This document shows positions 19,661-30,132 of a stretch of DNA of 64,000 nucleotides, piece after piece. The position numbers were made by a program, and so were the translations under genes. Below the pieces are notes generated by a model. That model was not told where the DNA came from. It made no database searches and saw nothing but the letters and a program-made list of their open reading frames with translations. The stretch's first letter is position 1. Each line of letters opens with the position of its first letter. The DNA is from Karstenula rhodostoma CBS 690.94 (Eukaryota > Ascomycota > Dothideomycetes > Pleosporales > Didymosphaeriaceae): positions 1,121,666-1,185,665 of the forward strand of contig MU001496.1 of NCBI GenBank assembly GCA_010093485.1, in the 5' to 3' direction.

Positions 19661-21703
19661 CTAGACACTCGTCTCATTCACTCGGTCTCCCCCCTTGGGT
19701 TCTTGTTCTTGTCCTTTCTGAGCATCCGGCTGTGCTTTCTTGACACTTTTCCATTCCAACGAAGCAACACCGAGCACAACAAAACACGCAAGAATCAAAC
19801 CAATTTGAAACACCTTTCTGAGTGCCTCGTTGTAACCCGACAATGCCCGCGCTTGATAATCTGCGGGTAACGCATCTAGAAAAGTCGTTGCACCGCCAGA
19901 AGTAACGAGTGAACGATCGAACCCTGGGATACCATTCAATCTCTTCAACAGCTGGTTCGCAAGGACATTCTCGCCAACTGACACAAAGACCGAGGCGCCT
20001 AGCAGCTGGCCAAACAAAATCAACGCCAGACCCATGGGTACATCCTTCTTGGGGATAACCGTTTGTACAGCGAGCATAGGGCTTTGGAAGCAGTACCCTG
20101 TGCCGAGACCATACAGTACTTGATACCCGATCCACTTCCCCGCGCCCGAATCGACTTGGAGGGTGGTAAGCAGGCCTGCGCCGATGGACATCATGCAAGC
20201 CCCTAGGATCGCTAGGGGTGTGAAATAGCCGATCTTCTGGTTGATGATTCCGCCGGATATCCCACCAAGTATCGTGGAGAGCATCAGTGGGAGGAGTCGG
20301 ATGCCCGAGGAGACGGCGGAGACATGTTTGATGGATTGAAACCAGAGGGGCAGGTAGTATACTATTGAGAAGTCAGCGAAATGATACGTGGTCGACAATT
20401 CGAACAGTGTCTTGTGGATTCTCGAGAAATCTGGATGGGACAAACGGGTGAACCTACTGAAGATGTATTGCGATGCGCCGATACACATTGCAGCCCATAA
20501 GCCGGAAACCAGACTGCGGTATTTGAACAGTCGCGGTGGCGTTGTCGCTGTTTTTGGTAGACAGATCTGTACAGTAACGAAGCCGAGTAAAAGTACGCCC
20601 TGGAGGACGAGGAGTACAATGATGCGGCTACTACTCCACTGGAGACTGTTAGTTGATTCAAGGCAAATGTCTCGGTGCGATACGTACAGCATAGGTTTGT
20701 CCACCCCATTGGAGCGCTAAAAGCAAGCATACTATGCCCGGAAGAAGGAACACGGAGCCTGGGAAATCGATTTGAGCTACCTTTTGCGTCATTGGGAGCT
20801 TGGTTTGTTCGTTGTCGGGCAGGTCCAGAAACAAGAGAATTGCGACGATGGAAATTGCTCCAACAGGGAGGTTTATATAAAAACACCTGCCTTGGTAAGT
20901 GTTTGCCTTCCAGCAGTAGTGCAAGACGCCTTTGGGAATTATACCATCTCCAGGTGACATGAGAAGTGAAAGCGCCACCGATCAATGGACCAGTGACGGT
21001 AGCGACACCCATAGTGGCGCTCATCATGCCTTGCAGCGCAGGTCGCTTGGCTAGGGGCACAGTGTGAACTATACACATTATCTAGGCGTTCACGTTAGCA
21101 TTGTGCGATCGAGCGGCCTCATTGAGAGGCCTGAAGTAGGCAAAACACATGTTTGAGCAATTGGTGTTAGGGGCATGAGTCGTACGGGACTCAAAAAGGC
21201 CGAGAACTTACATTCCCAGCCATAATACCAGCTGCTCCGACGCCTGCAATTGCGCGACCGACGATGAAGGCGATCGAGTTCGGAGCTGCACCGCAAATAG
21301 AAGAAGCGATCTCGAAAAGAAAAACGCTCGCAATGAGAACAACTCTCGTGGGGAAGAACGCATAAAATTTGCCGAACACTAGTTGGAAACAGCAGTTGGT
21401 GGTTGTGTAGGCGCTGCCATACCAACCCACGTCGGATAAGGCGTTGAAATCATTGCTAATACTGGGGATCGCCTGGATAATGGGATGAGTATTGTAATAG
21501 GTGAGAATTATGTTACTCACTGTTGATACGATAGTCCTGTCTAGGCCGACAAGGAATACGCACAGGAACACTGAGGTCAAAAGGAGGATTGTTTTGAGAC
21601 CAAAGGTCGATGCGTCATTTTTTTGAGGCCGTGAATCGATGCTTGAAGCCTTTGTCTTCTGAACAATAGACCGGTCTGCATCTGATTGAGTTGCCACTTC
21701 CAT
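19661..21703 (-). CDS. MFS efflux pump, DHA/TRI12-like (14 TM)
   Basis: Six exons: 21703-21521, 21472-21212, 21081-20945, 20886-20688, 20638-20458 and 20361-19661. They join in phase to 553 residues. Signatures in order are LDRTIVST joined to AIPSISNDF at the end of TM1, DVGWYGSAY (TM2 region), the [16 protein letters not shown] segment, [20 protein letters not shown] running into YINLPVGAI (the classic DHA2 antiporter motif), and C-terminal spans through [17 protein letters not shown]. Pumps of this group often sit in secondary-metabolite clusters and export the product or give self-protection. The gene is divergent from a Zn2Cys6 regulator and next to a DUF1772 protein. The first intron is 48 bases, in frame and stop-free, so its retention would lengthen the TM1 loop. 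An ATG at 21739 would add 12 residues. Confidence 0.88.
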
Positions 21704-22124
21704 GCTGGAAATTCGTTGGGTATCGTGTATTCCGTGCAAAACCTGGTGCTAATTCCAAAGAGCGTAAACCTTGGCATAGAGTCGAACGCCATCGTGGATG
21801 TGGGCATTGCGAATTTAAGAACGGACGCACGGAAGATTGGGAATGCCTACGGATGTTGTGGAAGTTATAAGTCTGAGGAGGACGGAGCATATATGCGCAC
21901 TAATCCTAAAGGAGTGTTAGGCTCGGAATTTAGGCCTCACACAACCTCCGCCACAACCTCCGCGCTGTGCTTGAGCGACACCTTCCCATCTTTAAACCAT
22001 CCTCCTATCTAAATTCTTAGCATTATTCTTCGATATTCACAATAATCCAAGCACTCGCCAAAGACTAGACTCCCTGAGCGAATGGACGTCTGCGCTTGCA
22101 TTGATTTGTGTTCTCACCACCACC
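21704..22124. promoter_or_regulatory. Divergent promoter, MFS pump / Zn2Cys6 regulator
   Basis: 421 bases between opposite start codons. It includes CACAACCTCCGCCACAACCTCC direct repeats near 21938 and a CCTCCTATCT-type pyrimidine tract nearer the regulator. The repeated CCTCCG half-sites are of the CGG/CCG kind that zinc-cluster proteins bind, so autoregulation or pump control is plausible but unproven. Confidence 0.45.
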
Positions 22125-22159
22125 ATGACCACCGATGGGCACGCCAAATACGCGTGTGA
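22082..22159 (+). other. uORF overlapping the regulator start codon
   Basis: An ATG 43 bases upstream of the regulator ATG opens a 25-codon reading frame in another phase. It runs past the main start and stops at a TGA inside the zinc-cluster coding sequence. The peptide would be His-rich (CSHHHHDHH). If transcription begins upstream of 22082, this should lower translation of the regulator. Confidence 0.5.
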
Positions 22160-24381
22160 CGCATGTCGTTCTCGGAAGATGGCTTGCACACGAGAGATGC
22201 CGGAGTGTTCACGTTGCAGGGCTCAAGAAATTGCGTGCGTCTACTCGCGCTCTGGAGTACTTCGACGCAGCAGAAAGCGTAAAGCTAGCCTGAGGACTAC
22301 TGAAGAACTCTTTACCACAAGTTCACGCAGTAGTCCTTATCAAAGTCCGACATCGCCTGCTCGCCCTGCTCAGGTGCGTGAGCTCGCGATAACCAAGAGC
22401 CTCCCCACCGAAACCTTCAACGCACCATTTTGACGTGCCAAACCTGATATTTGGGCCTAGGCCACTGTAACCGAAAGGTTGCAAAGATTGGTTGGCAGAG
22501 AGCATATCTCACTCCAGGATCTTGGAAGACTAATGAGCGAGTACCACACAGTTTGGCAAGGTCAGCACCCCATCCCAATACCAAGCATGTGCCAATCCTG
22601 TTGCAGATCCCAGCATTTTCGACGAGCTGGCGAAAAACGCACAAACCCATTACTATGTCTTTGAGAAGGAACAACAGCAAGTCTGGATTGACGGTAAGCT
22701 TCGCATGTCTTCGAAAAGTCAAGCTCACACGTACTTAGAGATGTGTACCGCCGTTCGTCAGAGCCAGTTCGCCAGCAGTTCCGTTCCTCCGAATGTGCTG
22801 GATTCTTTGATTGCGTCAAAACCGGAACAAATCCGCGAGCGAGCATGGCTAGTAATCTTCTACAGTATTGCGCTGAGTAATCTTAACGGGACTACATCAT
22901 CACCTCACAGTGCGAGGTTGAGGAGCAATCTCTGGCTAGCTTTCAACGATGTTAGGTTCCTTCTTGAGCCTAGTTTTCTGAACATACAGGCCCTAATCAC
23001 AATGACTTTGCACGCTGAGAAATATCTAGCTCCGTACGCTTGCTGGGCATTGATAAGTAAGGCATGTACAATGCTCATAGCACTAGGTATAGGTGAGCCA
23101 AGCAGAACATCCGCCAACATATGCATGATCTCACCATACGCACATCCACAGGTACGCATGCTCACATTGACCCTACCACTAAGAAACAGCGCGACGCTTT
23201 ATTCTGGCGTCTGAACGCCCTGGATAAAGCGTTATCCTTGATTCTAAGCCGGTCACCAATATTTCAACGCGATCTGATGAACGCAATGCCACTTCCAACG
23301 TTGGAGGAGCTTTTGTCCACTCGACCTCGTTCCGACGGTATGCCATTATTGTTTGAAGCGCACTTCGACCAACAGATGTATCTGCTATCACGCGTCCAGG
23401 CTGAAGTCTGGCATTGTTTACCGGGTCAGGAAACCCAGAATGTGGATAAAGTCCGCAAAGATTTGCAATCTTGGCACACTGAGGCAGCAAAGGCATGTTT
23501 TTAAACCCCCGGTTTCCTTTTTGGCCGCTGATGATCCAGGCAGATCCTCGAGGCATCTGCTCTAGTGGAGAAACCTCTTCTAAGTGTCCGCGGTCAAACG
23601 TCTGTCGATCTACGTTTGCAAATATTACTATTCAACTATTATTACCTCGATGTATTACTTATGGTTGCCTCAAAGGATCTCAGATCACAATGCATCGTGC
23701 CGGCGCAGAAGCTACTAAACCTTCTTCCTCATCTTGGCGAGCTTTTGTCCGACAATAGAAAAGAAACGCACAGTTGCATGCTATGGGAATGGCTGCATTA
23801 CCCTATGATGGCTTTTGGGACTCTTTGGGGTCAGGTCATATCGAAGGGCGGAGCTAGTCACGAACAAAGCGAAACCATTCTCGAAGTAAGTAGACCCACA
23901 ACCCTGCTTTTACAAACACCTGAGGTCCTCACGCGGGTCCATGCGTCCCGCCGATCGGGATACGGTGTTCAGCCCTTCTAGCGCGGGAATATTGTTGTGA
24001 TTAAACACATTGCTCGATGCTCATCTTTGCCAGACACTGAATAATGTACCAAAGTTCTTGGAGCGACTCGAATCGCGACACGTTATAATTGGCGGAAAGC
24101 TCAAGGGAATCACGGAAAGCATCATCCACCATGTGGGCGCCATATATCATGCGAGTTCTCCAACACAGCAACGAGTGGCTGCAAGCGATGATACGGCCGA
24201 CCCCGCACAAATGCAAATGCATACATATCATTCGCAGACTGTCGAACCCTTCGACATGCCGAGTACATCGACGGATTCGACCTTCAATGCTCCACTTGAA
24301 GGCTTGATGCCGTTACCGGACGACTTCTTATTGGACCCCACATTTGATTGGTTTGCCTGGGGAGATCAAACAATTCTCTGA
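22125..24381 (+). CDS. Zn2Cys6 transcription factor with fungal-specific middle domain
   Basis: Seven exons: 22125-22373, 22461-22560, 22607-22693, 22739-23092, 23152-23492, 23544-23885 and 24034-24381. They join to 606 residues with all phases consistent. The N-terminal binuclear zinc cluster is complete: six Cys in CDACRSRKMAC and CSRCRAQEIAC, followed by a basic linker (RRSRKRKASL). The middle part has the fungal_trans pattern, including LIALGIGTHAHIDP then KKQRDALFWRLNALDKALSL, where R-x-A-L-F-W is the usual core. The acidic, Ser/Asp-rich C-terminus (PLPDDFLLDPTFDWFAW) looks like an activation domain. The fifth intron (23493-23543) begins GC rather than GT. The gene is divergent from the MFS pump, so it is a candidate local regulator. 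The start is the first ATG of the frame, overlapped by a uORF. Confidence 0.87.
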
Positions 24382-24429
24382 AGCTTCAACGACTGCCAAG
24401 GATAAGAAGCATTGCGCATTGCATCCTGG

Positions 24430-25052
24430 ATTCAACGTACGGCCAACCATGGATACAGGTCGTGTTCAACGTTACAGATTCTCGAGTTGGTACCTCTATT
24501 ATGATAGCTGTAGTATGCATTCTGTTCTTGCTATCAATTGCATGATAATGACTTCTCGCCAGCTTTTTGCGCCGGCAAGAGATGCGGGACTTCCCTTCTC
24601 CGCCTGGCTTGAATACGTGAGCAAGCCCCGGCATATGTTGATGCAATCTTGACGTGCTTTAGATACAACCAAATTACGACGTTCCCGCCAATGTCCACCT
24701 AGCAACCTTATTCATTACCACCCTTTTGTCCCTCATCATCCTCGGCTCGTCGATCGCGTTCAATATAATCACTTCTCTGGGCGTTCTCGGAATTGTCATC
24801 TCGTACCTCATTGCGATATTTTGTATCCTGGCCAAACGTCTTCATGCCCCTCATGGCCTCGTTCGAGCTCGATTCGGGCTAGGTCGAGCTGGCATCTTTG
24901 TCAATGTGGTTGCACTGTGTTTCCTGTCCCTGACGTCCGTGTTCTTGTGTTTTCCTGCTGTGCCAAATCCAGCCGCAGAGAACATGAATAGGAGCTGTGT
25001 AATGTTCAGCGGCCTGGTGTCGTTTGCTTTGGGATTTTACTGGGTAGCTTGA
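24430..25052 (+). pseudogene. Amino-acid/GABA permease fragment, truncated and frameshifted
   Basis: The C-terminal part of an APC-superfamily permease (GABA/choline type), broken in several ways. One frame gives PWIQVVFNVTDSRVGTSIMI and a membrane span, then stops at 24545. The continuation NCMIMTSRQLFAPARDAGLP is in another frame, so a base has been lost or gained near 24530-24546. After an apparently intact intron (about 24616-24661) the frame resumes with PNYDVPANVHLATLF and runs through three or four membrane helices to a premature TGA at 25050, right after FALGFYWVA, where relatives continue with a GRR-type tail. The N-terminal half of the family is absent; the zinc-cluster gene's stop lies only about 50 bases upstream. 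The fragment looks like a relic joined by deletion. Confidence 0.8.
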
Positions 25053-25476
25053 AGACACACATATCTAGGGCATGTAGCGGCCGTGAAGGAGGTGTAACGC
25101 GTCAATCTATCGTTAACCGCTTTAGTCAGCTCTGGCTGGTCCGATCGGTTGATGTTCGTTAGCTGGCTCTGGGTAAAGGAAGTGGGATAATGGTCTGGAC
25201 GAGGACCGGTATAAACCCATCGAGACGGTCAATAGTCATCTCATCTAAATGGTTACCCCTTGTGATCTTGTTGTACCGCCTCTATTCACCATTTAAACAG
25301 TACACACCCTATACTGTTAAACAAATGTGCAGTACATCAGGTTGATATTAGTATGATGAACACGCCTAGCGTATAAAACAAAACACGGTAGGAGCACATA
25401 CTTTACACAATGTTTGCTACGATACAACGTCGCTCGCGTGATGCCATTTCTCATTCCAATACTACCTGGACGCAAA
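25053..25476. other. Intergenic, 424 bases
   Basis: The region between the permease relic and the 3' end of the CorA-like gene. It is AT-richer than the neighbouring genes and may include further decayed permease sequence. No frame or repeat is recognised. Confidence 0.4.
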
Positions 25477-27423
25477 TCAAAACGTCTTTCCCTTCTTTCG
25501 CTTATGCGCCAACCACCGCTTACTAAAATCAAACATGATGCGACTCCAAGATCGTGTGATGATGTTTCCTTCGAAGGTGCCGCTTAAGACACTGAACAGA
25601 AACAGCAATACCATGCTAACAACCAAAACGACGGCAAACGCCCACCAGTAGCTCTTGACCGTGAACTCCAAACCCGCGAATTGGATCGAGAAGTATCCCG
25701 TCATCAGTGTGACGGGCATGAAGACCATCGTTACCTTCGCGAGAAGAAGTGTTACTCTTGTGAGGCGTTCTACACTGAAGGATTCCTTGATGGCGATGAG
25801 GTTGAAGTTCTTGGGCTAATGTTAGTAGGGAAATCGCTAAAGTTTGAGTAGCCATGTTGGAAGATACGTACCATCATTACGAGAGAGTCCTTCTGGTCAA
25901 TGCATTCCTGGATCTCACTCAGAGCATACAGCTTGATTCTGTCTTTGAGGCGTTCAAATCTCGCGCGAGCAGCTGAACTAAGGGATACGCCTAGCAAGCT
26001 ATCTGCTTCTGGGACTTGCGGGCCCGACAAGTTGATGGGCATCGAAGACGCCAGCGACTCCACGCCTGAAACAATGTGGGAGTTCTTGAGTGAAGCAAGT
26101 GTAGCTTCCTGTTTCTTCAGAACTCGATCGATGATCATTTCGTAAGCTAGATAGACGCGCTTGAGGACCGAGAGCTGACAGCCGATGTGGTGTAGTTGAT
26201 CCACATGTTCCAGGTTTGCTCGTACTAGCATCTCTCGTCTCTGGTGAAGCGTTAACGTATGACGACATGAAATCAAAGTAAATGTGGAACGTACCAAACG
26301 GTCAAGCTCAGCGGCATAACCATGTTCGCGGCGTGTGACGAGGCTGTACGTGGTAAACCAGTCCTCAAACAGGTAGTAAAAAAGTAGTCCAGGAGCATCA
26401 GTCGGTCGGTGTGCGGTCTCTTCGTCGCTGTTACCTATGCGATGTCGAATAGGTAGCATAACCAGAGAGGCTTCGCGTAAAGGCGTTGGTGCTTTTGTCA
26501 ACTGTCGGAAGACGCTTACCAGATTCCTCCGCGTCGTGTACAGTGTCTTCAAGTCGGACGACTGCAGGTTGCCGTTGGTGAAAGGGAAAGGATCCTCGGA
26601 AATGGATATGACAGTCTTGTCTTCAGTCAGAAGAAGCCAGTTCCAGACGCGCTTAGCCAAGGGCATATCCCGACTTTTGTCAACTTCGTCGTTGTGGTCG
26701 TGTGGCTTCTTAGTGCGGACATCGTGGAGCGAGTTATATCCGAGAGACACGACTGAGCGGTGTCAATTAGAAGATGCATCAAATCGGCAGAAAAAACTCA
26801 CAACGTCGTCCCCAGTCAACAGCTGACCAGTGCCATACTTCGTCAACGATGTGATAGTGACTCAGGTCTCGCACCATATCAAGCTGGGTAGAATGCATCA
26901 TCTCGGTCATGCCAATGCTCTCTTCTGAATCAAGGTTGTATGTCTCCTTTGACGCTGCGGACGTCTTCGATCGCTGCGACTTCCGAGACCTAGCTGAGCC
27001 GAGCGTGTTTGAGCTCTTCTTTGTATGTAAAGTGCTCGAACGTGGCGACAGTGGCTCGGAAGCCATCATGCCCAATAACCTCGGTGAGAAATCGTAATGT
27101 TTGGCCAGAGCATGGAGCACATCTTTCTGCAGGTGTGGTACCCAGAGGTTGATCCACCGTGTGTGAAGATTTGCCGGTCTTGGTACTGAAAGAAGCCGCG
27201 AAATGGAGTGTGCACCTAGATCAAAAGCGCAGTATGCGTCATCATCACCAAAATCGATAACAAAGTTGTTACTACGTGGATTGCGTGTCTGCCTATCAAA
27301 CAGGTCGAAGTTTCTCTCGTTGTCGAAGTCGCGGAAAGAGGCCGAAATTTCCTCGTCGTCAAGATCCTCGTAGTACGATGGAAGTCGTTCCGCGGGCGAT
27401 GCAGACCGCAACGGCGCATTCAT
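25477..27423 (-). CDS. CorA-like divalent cation transporter domain protein
   Basis: Four exons (27423-26802, 26752-26295, 26240-25872, 25809-25477) join in phase to 593 residues. The long N-terminal cytosolic part includes the family's mixed alpha/beta region (ARPANLHTRWINLWVPHLQK then LHALAKHYDFSPRLLGMM), a Ser/Lys-rich insert (residues about 120-160) and a long helix with many charged residues leading to the membrane. Two C-terminal transmembrane helices (VTMVFMPVTLMTGYFSIQF and WWAFAVVLVVSMVLLFLFSV) and a basic tail are as in CorA/Alr proteins. The pore motif GMN that normally ends TM1 is not present; the equivalent position reads YFSIQF. Ion selectivity may therefore differ from Mg2+, or the protein may be a non-canonical member of the kind common in filamentous fungi. 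Confidence 0.82.
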
Positions 27424-28534
27424 AGTTCAGTAAGGAGAATGGAATGGTTTATCAGCGGTAGCTAACAAGAAGACACGGAGCTTTTTCCTGTGGGAGTATT
27501 CTCCCCACAGCCTCGTGTGATGACAGCTCGTGCCCTGTCCAGGCACCCTGAAATGATACATGATGCTGGGTCACGCGAGCGTTTGGGACAGGCAGAAGGT
27601 CTCATATCGGAGACTGCCCACCGCTTGCGGATGAAGGTGCAGCGAATCTCTGCGCACGCACCGGATGTCTCAATACCAGAAGTATAAACTGTTTTCTCTA
27701 GGAAGCAAGTCGAGCACAAGTGTTGCGAGGAGTTAAGGAGTGCAACGATCCGGGATCACTTGAGACTGTGGGACTAGATGGACCATAAAGGACTAGTGTG
27801 AGCCCGATCAGGTTAGGCACATGTACTTCACCAGATCGGGACAAGCTCACTAAGTTGTCTAGAAGATCGGAATACAAAAGCGTTCTCCCCCGTTTGCATT
27901 TAAGCTGCGGTGTTCGCCTTTTCTCGTGTTATGGCGAGGAACTAGCAGTGCTAGTTGTTTATGATAAGGTTCATTTGACTGCCTACAGTAGTGCTACAGT
28001 CACTTTAGCAGGCGTGGGCGTGATCTTCAGCCTGACTTCGACTGCCTAAATTTACAAAACATTGCCGGAACACCAATGTGCATCCGCTGGGAACCTGAGA
28101 TCAAACGGTTTAAACCCGAGTATTTTGCTCCTCTTGAACAGACTTCACCCTGTCCTCAGCAGATTTCTCTCCGTGGACGGATCCCATTTTGTCTTCAGCA
28201 TACTCATGTCTCATAGACCGTTAGTCTGTTCGGAACCATACTGCATAAATCATACCCTACCATCTGTGTGTATGGAGCATCCATACTGCTTTTTGCATAT
28301 GGACCAATATTTATGTTGTGGCTTTGCCACAGGTCGGAAGTATCCCACATGAACCCTTACATAGTCAAAGACTTGGTCCACGGCTTCCGTTGAAAAGTTA
28401 CCGAATGTATCTGATGAGCAGCTACATAGAAAGCACCCTCCTTTCAATGACTCTTACTAGACTTCTGATGGCCGGCTTTCATAGGTGTATACCGGAATCA
28501 TTGTCAAACGTCCGCATCCAGTATCTCCAGCGTC
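27424..28534. other. Intergenic, about 1.1 kb
   Basis: Promoter of the leftward CorA-like gene on the left, and the 3' flank of the leftward CZIB gene on the right. Short frames only; none has a domain, signal peptide or splicing support. Confidence 0.4.
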
Positions 28535-29222
28535 TTATGCCCTCCGTATCTGCCACTTCACATTCGTGATGCTCACTTCCTCGCCCGCCTTCTCGTCATA
28601 ATCGAACCACTCGCCCTCAGACAGGTCGATGGAAGGGAACTTGGTCCCCGACTCGGCTCCCTTGGCTTCGAATTCACCCTTTAACCCCATTAACAACCTT
28701 TCTGATCAGACGCATATCTGTCTCCACTCACCTCAGCCTCGAATTCGGTAAATTCCAGCCCTCTGCAATCGAACTCGAGTATATTCACCGTCTTGGGCGG
28801 ATCGGATTGTTCGTAGGCAGCCGGCGCTGCCTTGATGTTCGCATTGTGTTCTCTCTGCAGGTCTTTAGTGGGAGTATGGCATACCGGGAAGGGGCGGTAT
28901 GGACCTTACAATTCTTGCACTTCCAGACGAAGTTGGCTTCGCCTTTGCTACCGCTCATCTCGTTCATGTCCTGTGATGTGGTGAGAAGGTGGATTTGCGC
29001 TGGCGTGTGGGTTTGTTCGTACGAAGCGGGTCATGGTGACAAAGTTGGGGTGCGTCTCGCGACATGATGTGCACTGCACTTTGAAGGTGTAGTGGAAGGG
29101 CGAATCTTCGGTGTCGATGGGACGGAGGTCGGTGACGCTGGGCGGTGTTAGCAATACTTCAGAGGGATTGGACAAGCATCCTACCCGTTGAGCTCGGCAG
29201 AGAGAGCAAGTGCGAGCACCAT
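28535..29222 (-). CDS. CZIB / UPF0587 (DUF866) zinc-binding protein
   Basis: Small zinc-binding protein of the CXXC-motif family (human CZIB/C1orf123). Five exons fit: 29222-29185, 29137-29023, then from 28970, then two more separated by introns at about 28910-28861 and 28732-28679. The product is close to 160 residues. It begins MVLALALSAEL, then GVTDLRPIDTED with the strand FHYTFKVQCTSCRETHPNFV carrying the first CxxC. NFVWKCKNCKRE carries the second. VNILEFDCRGLEFTEFEAEG follows, and the protein closes WFDYDEKAGEEVSITNVKWQ then IRRA. Both zinc ligand pairs are intact. Biological role is poorly known; structural work on relatives shows a single zinc site. The gene is divergent from SmF with 235 bases between starts. 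Confidence 0.88.
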
Positions 29223-29457
29223 GTTGGCAGTGATATGGATTAAAGATTCCGCTCTTTCGCAACGAGCTCGAGCAGGAAGCTCTTTGCGGGGGCGGGGTGC
29301 TTGCCCGCGCCTGATTGGCCGCGGAATCTGGGCTTGGCAAACGGAATTTGGGATATCGTTTTGGAGCTCTCACCGCGCCCTACACCCACGGTCGCGTACA
29401 GCGTCACACCCCCACCTCTACCCGCCTTTACAAAGAGAGTTCGATACGGTCGCCATT
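29223..29457. promoter_or_regulatory. Bidirectional promoter, CZIB / SmF
   Basis: 235 bases between opposed start codons, GC-rich with no TATA box. This is the usual form of a housekeeping bidirectional promoter. Confidence 0.5.
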
Positions 29458-29906
29458 ATGAGTGTAAGCCTCTTACATTGTGCCAACTCTCCTCCTCGTC
29501 CCAGTGCTAACCCACCACCAGGCTCCAGTCGCGCCCTTCAACCCCCGGCCCATGCTTCAGAGTTTGTACGTTGACGCGCTCTCTCCTCCGAAATATCCAG
29601 TCGCTGACCTCTAGCAGGGTCGACAAAGACATTCTTGTGCGCCTGAAGTGGGGCGAGACCGAATACAAGGGCCGCCTCGTTTCCGTCGATCTCTATATGA
29701 ACATCCAGCTCAACAACACGGAAGAATTCATCAATGGACAGAGCTCAGGACAGCTGGGCCAGGTGTTGATAAGGTGCGCATATATGGTGCAACTAAGTTG
29801 GGTAGACAGAGGGCTGACAAGGGACAGGTGTAACAACGTACTCTGGATTGGAGCGGCGGACCAGGTCGAGCCAAAGACGTTAAAAGACACGGCGATGTCG
29901 GGTTGA
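29458..29906 (+). CDS. SMX3: Small nuclear ribonucleoprotein F (SmF)
   Basis: Core subunit of the heptameric Sm ring on U1, U2, U4 and U5 snRNAs, needed for pre-mRNA splicing in the nucleus. Exons 29458-29463, 29522-29565, 29618-29773 and 29828-29906 join to 94 residues, the family size. The sequence reads MSAPVAPFNPRPMLQSL, then Sm1 (KDILVRLKWGETEYKGRLVS then VDLYMNIQLNNTEE) and Sm2 (GQVLIRCNNVLWIGA). The Sm1 Asp-x-Tyr-Met-Asn and Sm2 Ile-Arg-Cys-Asn-Asn RNA-binding residues are intact. F-specific features are the F/Y-x-NP-x-P-x-L leader and the TEEFINGQ loop. The first coding exon is only six bases (Met-Ser). The frame is closed by introns of 58, 52 and 54 bases. Confidence 0.95.
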
Positions 29907-30132
29907 GAGAGGCTCGTTGGACCAAACAGTTATCCGTCGAGAGGAAAGGCAGTGAGGATTGAAGGTCACCCCGCGGAAACGACGTACGCGACAACGGCGT
30001 CTTGACATGAGGCGAGGCACGAACGGCGACGATACCACGCGCAAAAACTACTTTGATACCACGAGAACAGTTGGCGTAGGAGAGGCAAACCGGCGGCGTC
30101 GGTGGCATTGGGCCTACAGAGCCCGGAAGAAT

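Noticed and set aside
23155..23187. A 32-base intron (GTACGC...CTAAG) in the zinc-cluster gene as the join between exons 4 and 5
   Set aside because: Too short for a fungal intron. An alternative GTGAGC donor at 23093 with the CACAG acceptor at 23151 gives a 59-base intron and a better protein.
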